Notes under the pieces: generated by a model
Seen by the model: only the letters and a program-made list of their open reading frames with translations
What the model was told of the DNA's origin: nothing
Database searches by the model: none
Position numbers and translations under genes: made by a program
Shown here: positions 61,160 to 64,000 of the stretch, one piece after another
Layout of the letters: the number at the start of each line of letters is the position of its first letter
How positions within the stretch are numbered: the stretch's first letter is position 1
Assembly: GCF_026241095.1 (NCBI RefSeq)
Contig: NZ_JAPFGB010000002.1
Span: 179,833-243,832 of the forward strand
Reading direction: 5' to 3'
DNA: 64,000 nt
Origin: Saccharopolyspora sp. NFXS83
GTDB taxonomy: Bacteria > Actinomycetota > Actinomycetes > Mycobacteriales > Pseudonocardiaceae

Positions 61160-62406
61160 GCGCTCTCCTCGTCATCCGGTTCTCCGCGCCGCGTTCCGGG
61201 GCGGCGCGGATCGTGTTGCCGCGGTGGGTGCGCCTCGCCCCACAACCGCCGGGTCATCTCGGCCGCGCTCCCCAACAGCTCGTCCGCGCGTTCGTGCGGA
61301 GCATCGCCCGCCGTGCACACGCTGATCGCCGCCAGCCCGCGCCCTCGGCGACCGAGCACCGGGGCGGCGAGGCACCACCCGTCGCCCGCGCGCTGCTCGA
61401 CCGCGTAGCCCCGCGCGCGGATCTCGGCCAGTTGCGCGCGCAGGTCCTCCACCTCGGCGCCGAGGTGCCGGGCGAGCACCGCCGCGCGCTCGTCCGCGCC
61501 GCCGAAGGCGAGCAGCGCCTTGCCGGTGGTCGACGCGTGCGCGGGCGACCGGCGGGTTCGGGCGGGCTCGCCGACCTGCGCGATGAAGGTGACGTCGGTG
61601 CCGGTGAGCACTCCGAGCCGCACCGCCTCGCCGAGTCCGCCGCGCAGCCGCTCGGCGAGGGAGTGGAACGCGCCGAGCAGCCCCGTGTTCTCCGCGGTCC
61701 GGGAGTACGCGGCCATCCCCGGGCCGATCCGGTAGGTGCCGGGTCCGGCCCGGTGCACCACCGCGCCGACGTTTACGAGGGTCCGCAGCAGCCGGTGCGC
61801 GGTGGTCTTCGGCAGGTCCACGCGTCGCAGGATCTCGTTGATCCGCAAGCCTTCCGGCGATTCGCCCAACCGTCGAGCACCGCGAAGGCCTGCCGCACCG
61901 CCGGGGAGCGCGGGCGCGGCCACCGCCAGCGGCACGTCGTCGCGGACCCGGACGGCGCTGGCCGCGGGCGCCACCGCGTGGTCGGCGAACGTGGACAGGA
62001 ACGAGTAGTGGTGCACGTCGCGGCCCTCGTCGCGCATCCGGACGCCACCGTCCATCAGCGTTCCGCCGAGCAGCGCGGGCGCGCTGACCGCGCACAGCAC
62101 CGGCCGCCCGCCCTCGCAGTGCCGGCAACGCCCGCAGCTGGGCATCCAGGACAGGGCGACGTGGTCCCCCGTCGCGACGTGGGTGACCTCGGAGCCGGTG
62201 GCCACCACCACGCCCGCTCCTTCGTGGCCGAGCACGACCGCCAGCGGCGACGGGATCCGGTCTGCTCGGGTGTGGGCGTCGCTGGCGCAGACGCCGGTGG
62301 CGGCGATCCGAACCAGGACCTCGCGCGGGCCCGGTTCGTCGAGCTCCAGTTCCCGGATTCGCAGTGGGTCGCCGTACTGCTCCAGCACGGCTGCGTTGAC
62401 GCGCAT
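61156..62406 (-). CDS. In-frame chimera: zinc alcohol dehydrogenase N-domain fused to an IclR regulator
   Basis: This is a 416-aa frame. Residues 1-~165 are a medium-chain ADH GroES domain with VLGHEGAGVVV and structural-zinc cysteines (CGRCRHCEGGRPVLC), ending at VPLAVAA, where the NAD-binding domain should begin. Residues ~175-395 are IclR: EGLRINEILRRVDLPKTTAH, PAHASTTGKALLAFGG, RARGYAVEQRAGDGW. The missing first IclR helix (SPAVRQAFAVLDG) is present in another frame at 61870-61912, out by one base at 61871. This is probably a deletion fusion of two neighbouring genes; activity as regulator is doubtful. Confidence 0.8.
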   Translation of the reverse strand: MRVNAAVLEQYGDPLRIRELELDEPGPREVLVRIAATGVCASDAHTRADRIPSPLAVVLGHEGAGVVVATGSEVTHVATGDHVALSWMPSCGRCRHCEGGRPVLCAVSAPALLGGTLMDGGVRMRDEGRDVHHYSFLSTFADHAVAPAASAVRVRDDVPLAVAAPALPGGAAGLRGARRLGESPEGLRINEILRRVDLPKTTAHRLLRTLVNVGAVVHRAGPGTYRIGPGMAAYSRTAENTGLLGAFHSLAERLRGGLGEAVRLGVLTGTDVTFIAQVGEPARTRRSPAHASTTGKALLAFGGADERAAVLARHLGAEVEDLRAQLAEIRARGYAVEQRAGDGWCLAAPVLGRRGRGLAAISVCTAGDAPHERADELLGSAAEMTRRLWGEAHPPRQHDPRRPGTRRGEPDDEESA

Positions 62407-62627
62407 GACCGCTCGCTTTCATGCCGAGGGGACGACGGCCCGAATGGGCGCGGAAAGGCCCAGCGACCGTCAGAGCACGAGCGGGGATCGTCCGGAGGCG
62501 GAAGGAGTGATTCGTTCCAGGTTTGGAACGGATTCCGGCGTGACGCCGGAAGTTTGCGAGGGCCGCAGTGGGAGTGTCAAGAGCGCTCCGGCGAATCGCC
62601 CGGAAGGCACAGCGCCGGGCACGGTCC
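62407..62627. other. Intergenic region upstream of the leader RNA promoter
   Basis: No gene seen. It should contain the promoter of the minus-strand ADH-IclR gene. GTTCCAGGTTTGGAAC at 62515-62530 is an imperfect dyad of GTTCCA/TGGAAC halves. Confidence 0.4.
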
Positions 62628-62657
62628 TTGACAGCGGCCGAACGCGCTGGTTAGCGT
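62628..62657 (+). promoter_or_regulatory. Strong housekeeping-type promoter
   Basis: Consensus -35 TTGACA (62628-62633), an 18-base spacer and -10 TAGCGT (62652-62657). Transcription should begin near 62664. Confidence 0.55.
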
Positions 62658-62663
62658 GGCGGC

Positions 62664-62775
62664 ACGCCGCTCGGGCGTCCCCAACTTCAGATGTGCCCGC
62701 AGTTCCTTGCGGGCGGTTGCTAGAGACCTAGAGAACAGCGACCCGTGCTCACGCCGGGGACTGTTCTCTTTTTTT
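62664..62775 (+). ncRNA. Candidate structured leader or small RNA
   Basis: About 112 bases lie between the promoter and an intrinsic terminator. They contain hairpins GCCCGCA/TGCGGGC (62695-62714) and CTAG/CTAG (62720-62731); the second overlaps the first bases of the terminator stem and so could compete with it. It lies 75 bases before the SDR start. No known riboswitch class was recognised. Confidence 0.45.
62730..62775 (+). terminator. Intrinsic terminator or attenuator with T7 tract
   Basis: AGAGAACAG (62730-62738) pairs with CTGTTCTCT (62761-62769) in a 9-bp stem, with seven T residues at 62769-62775. No plus-strand gene ends upstream, so it must act on a leader or small RNA. Confidence 0.75.
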
Positions 62776-62850
62776 GCGCTCGGAGCCGGTTTCCCGCCGG
62801 ACTCCGGAATCGTCGTGCCCGAATTCGCCCCGGAAAGCGGAAGGAAACGG

Positions 62851-63627
62851 ATGGACGTTCGAGACTTCTCGCTGGACGCGTTCTCCCTCGCCGGCAAGAA
62901 CGCCGTCATCACGGGCGGGAACACCGGCCTGGGGCAGGCGTTCACGCTGGCGCTGGCCAAGGCGGGCGCCGACGTGTTCGTGCCCAGCGTGCTCGACGAC
63001 GGCGGCGCCACGCGGGAACTCGTCGCGGCCACCGGGCGGCGGATGGAGTTCCTGTCCACCGACCTCACCGAGGACGGCGGCCCGCGCGCCGCGATCGAAT
63101 CCTGCGTCTACCGGCTCGGTTCGGTGGACGTCCTGGTCAACTCGGCCGGGATCTGCCGCACCGCTCCAGTCGCGGAGTTCGGGCGGGCCGAGTGGGACCC
63201 GATGCTGGACGTCAACCTCACGGTGCCGTTCGAGCTCAGCCGGGAGGCCGCCCGGTTCATGACCGCGCAGCGCTCCGGCAAGATCATCAACATCGCGTCG
63301 CTGTTCTCGTTCCTGGGCGGGCAGTGGTCCCCCGCCTACGCGGCGACCAAGCACGCGATCGTGGGCTTCACCAAGACCTACTGCGACGAGCTCGCCCAGC
63401 ACGGCATCCAGGTCAACGCGATCGCGCCGGGCTACTTCGCCACCGCCATCACCGAGCAGACCCGGGCCGATCCGGTGGCCAGCCGCCGGGTGCTCGACCA
63501 CATCCCCGCCGGGCGGTGGGGCGAGGTCGCCGACCTGATGGGCGCGACCGTCTTCCTCGCCAGCCCCGCGTCCGACTACGTCAACGGGCAGGTGCTCGCC
63601 GTCGACGGCGGCTACCTGACCCGCTGA
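62851..63627 (+). CDS. SDR oxidoreductase (KduD/gluconate 5-dehydrogenase-like)
   Basis: This 258-aa SDR has the cofactor loop VITGGNTGLGQAFTLALAKA, NSAG, catalytic Ser in NIASLFSFLGG, YAATKHA and the C-terminal GQVLAVDGGYLTR. The DFSLDAFSLAGKNAV start is typical of KduD-type 2-keto-3-deoxygluconate dehydrogenases. ATG 62851 has GGAAGGAA upstream. It lies behind the leader/terminator element and is followed after 29 bases by an FAD-linked oxidase, probably co-transcribed. Confidence 0.88.
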   Translation: MDVRDFSLDAFSLAGKNAVITGGNTGLGQAFTLALAKAGADVFVPSVLDDGGATRELVAATGRRMEFLSTDLTEDGGPRAAIESCVYRLGSVDVLVNSAGICRTAPVAEFGRAEWDPMLDVNLTVPFELSREAARFMTAQRSGKIINIASLFSFLGGQWSPAYAATKHAIVGFTKTYCDELAQHGIQVNAIAPGYFATAITEQTRADPVASRRVLDHIPAGRWGEVADLMGATVFLASPASDYVNGQVLAVDGGYLTR

Positions 63628-63656
63628 CCGGCACCGAACCGGAACGGAGAACTCCC

Positions 63657-64000
63657 TTGACCGCAACAGCCGCATGGATCGTCGAGCGCCTGCACGACAT
63701 CGCGGGACCGCAGCGCGTGGTGACCGACGAGCAGGAGCTGCGCGAAGCCAGCGTGGACCGCTTCAAGAAGTACACCGCGGTGCACGGCATCTTCGACGGT
63801 CCGCTGCCCTGCGCGATCGTCCGCGCCGCCGACACCGCGCAGGTCGCGGCGGTGCTCGCGTTCGCCGACGAGCACCGGATCAACGTGGTCCCGCGCACCG
63901 GCCGCACCGGCACCGAAGGCGGCCTGGAGACGACCGTCGAGGGCACGATCGTGCTCGACGGCTCCGACATGGACGCGATCGTGCACGTCGACCCGAAGAA
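63657..64000 (+). CDS. FAD-linked oxidase (FAD_binding_4, GlcD/AGPS-like), 5' part
   Basis: TTG 63657 (ACGGAGAACTCCC upstream) starts a frame that runs off the right edge. The ~114 visible residues include LPCAIVRAADTAQVAAVLAF and the PCMH-type FAD loop NVVPRTGRTGTEGGLE. Family members oxidise 2-hydroxy acids such as glycolate or lactate. With the preceding SDR it may process sugar acids. The truncation comes only from the window edge. Confidence 0.75.
   Translation, partial: MTATAAWIVERLHDIAGPQRVVTDEQELREASVDRFKKYTAVHGIFDGPLPCAIVRAADTAQVAAVLAFADEHRINVVPRTGRTGTEGGLETTVEGTIVLDGSDMDAIVHVDPK

Noticed and set aside
59097-61175. Single 692-aa minus-strand frame spanning CtaG, DUF2243 and Fae genes
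   Set aside because: Only its C-terminal 290 residues match CtaG. The rest overlaps two genes in other frames that have their own starts and family motifs.
1-64000. CRISPR arrays, tRNA/rRNA genes, transposases, prophage genes
   Set aside because: No regularly spaced direct repeats, tRNA-like cloverleaf or transposase/integrase motifs were noticed. A covariance-model search would be needed to exclude small RNAs fully.

Overview
The window is very GC-rich, gene-dense DNA with many GTG/TTG starts and 4-nt start/stop overlaps. It suggests a high-GC actinomycete, and the gene families fit the Pseudonocardiales (Saccharopolyspora-like; this placement is inference). No rRNA, tRNA, CRISPR array or transposase was seen. 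Several genes are broken or fused, so either the region has been losing genes by small deletions or the assembly has scattered indels.

Layout. 0-11.1 kb (minus strand): a sugar uptake and oxidation locus, with a sugar-phosphate isomerase-like protein, a ROK regulator, a Gfo/Idh/MocA oxidoreductase, a complete ribose-type ABC transporter, a ThuA protein and a secreted sugar dehydrogenase-PKD-CBM protein. 11.4-12.4 kb: a DUF5872-like protein and a dapA remnant. 12.5-19.6 kb: a flavin-centred catabolic island with frameshifted ribBA diverging from an FAD amine oxidase, flavin reductase, FMN monooxygenase, IclR regulator and a hydroxyproline-betaine epimerase-like enolase-superfamily enzyme; shared GAAC/GTTC palindromes mark it as one regulon. 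19.8-20.9 kb: a TPR remnant and thymidine kinase. 21-24.7 kb: SnoaL-like, DUF1214-like, SDR and sulfotransferase genes under two KstR-type palindromes, suggesting steroid catabolism. 25.3 kb: ACC deaminase.

26.4-29.7 kb (minus strand) is the most unusual part. Its five-gene operon encodes a small beta-rich protein, a cytosolic subtilisin, a 78-aa CxxC protein, a PatG-C-terminus-like protein and a 287-residue protein with about 44 cysteines. It looks like a protease-centred peptide or protein maturation system related to cyanobactin PatA/PatG.

30-47.5 kb holds an MFS exporter, a small secreted protein, stress-type genes (SDR, phospholipase D, Rieske-FAD oxidoreductase, hemerythrin), a PLP gamma-lyase, a DapA-like aldolase, a membrane glycosyltransferase, a compact set of methyltransferase, CDGSH protein, diiron-type oxidase and GCS2-type ligase, and a GH97 glycosidase. 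48-55.2 kb has a TetR/carotenoid-oxygenase divergent pair, then a complete D-galactonate operon (IclR, dgoK, dgoA, dgoD, transporter). 55.4-59 kb contains a STAS protein plus truncated RsbW-like, RsbU-like and GAF-ANTAR genes. 59-62.4 kb (minus strand) has CtaG-like and DUF2243 membrane proteins, a formaldehyde-activating-enzyme homologue and an in-frame chimera of an alcohol dehydrogenase and an IclR regulator. 62.6-64 kb has a strong promoter, a leader with a U-tract terminator, an SDR and the start of an FAD-linked oxidase that runs off the right edge.

A dispersed, highly structured intergenic element of about 165 bp (two full copies, two partial) links otherwise unrelated loci.
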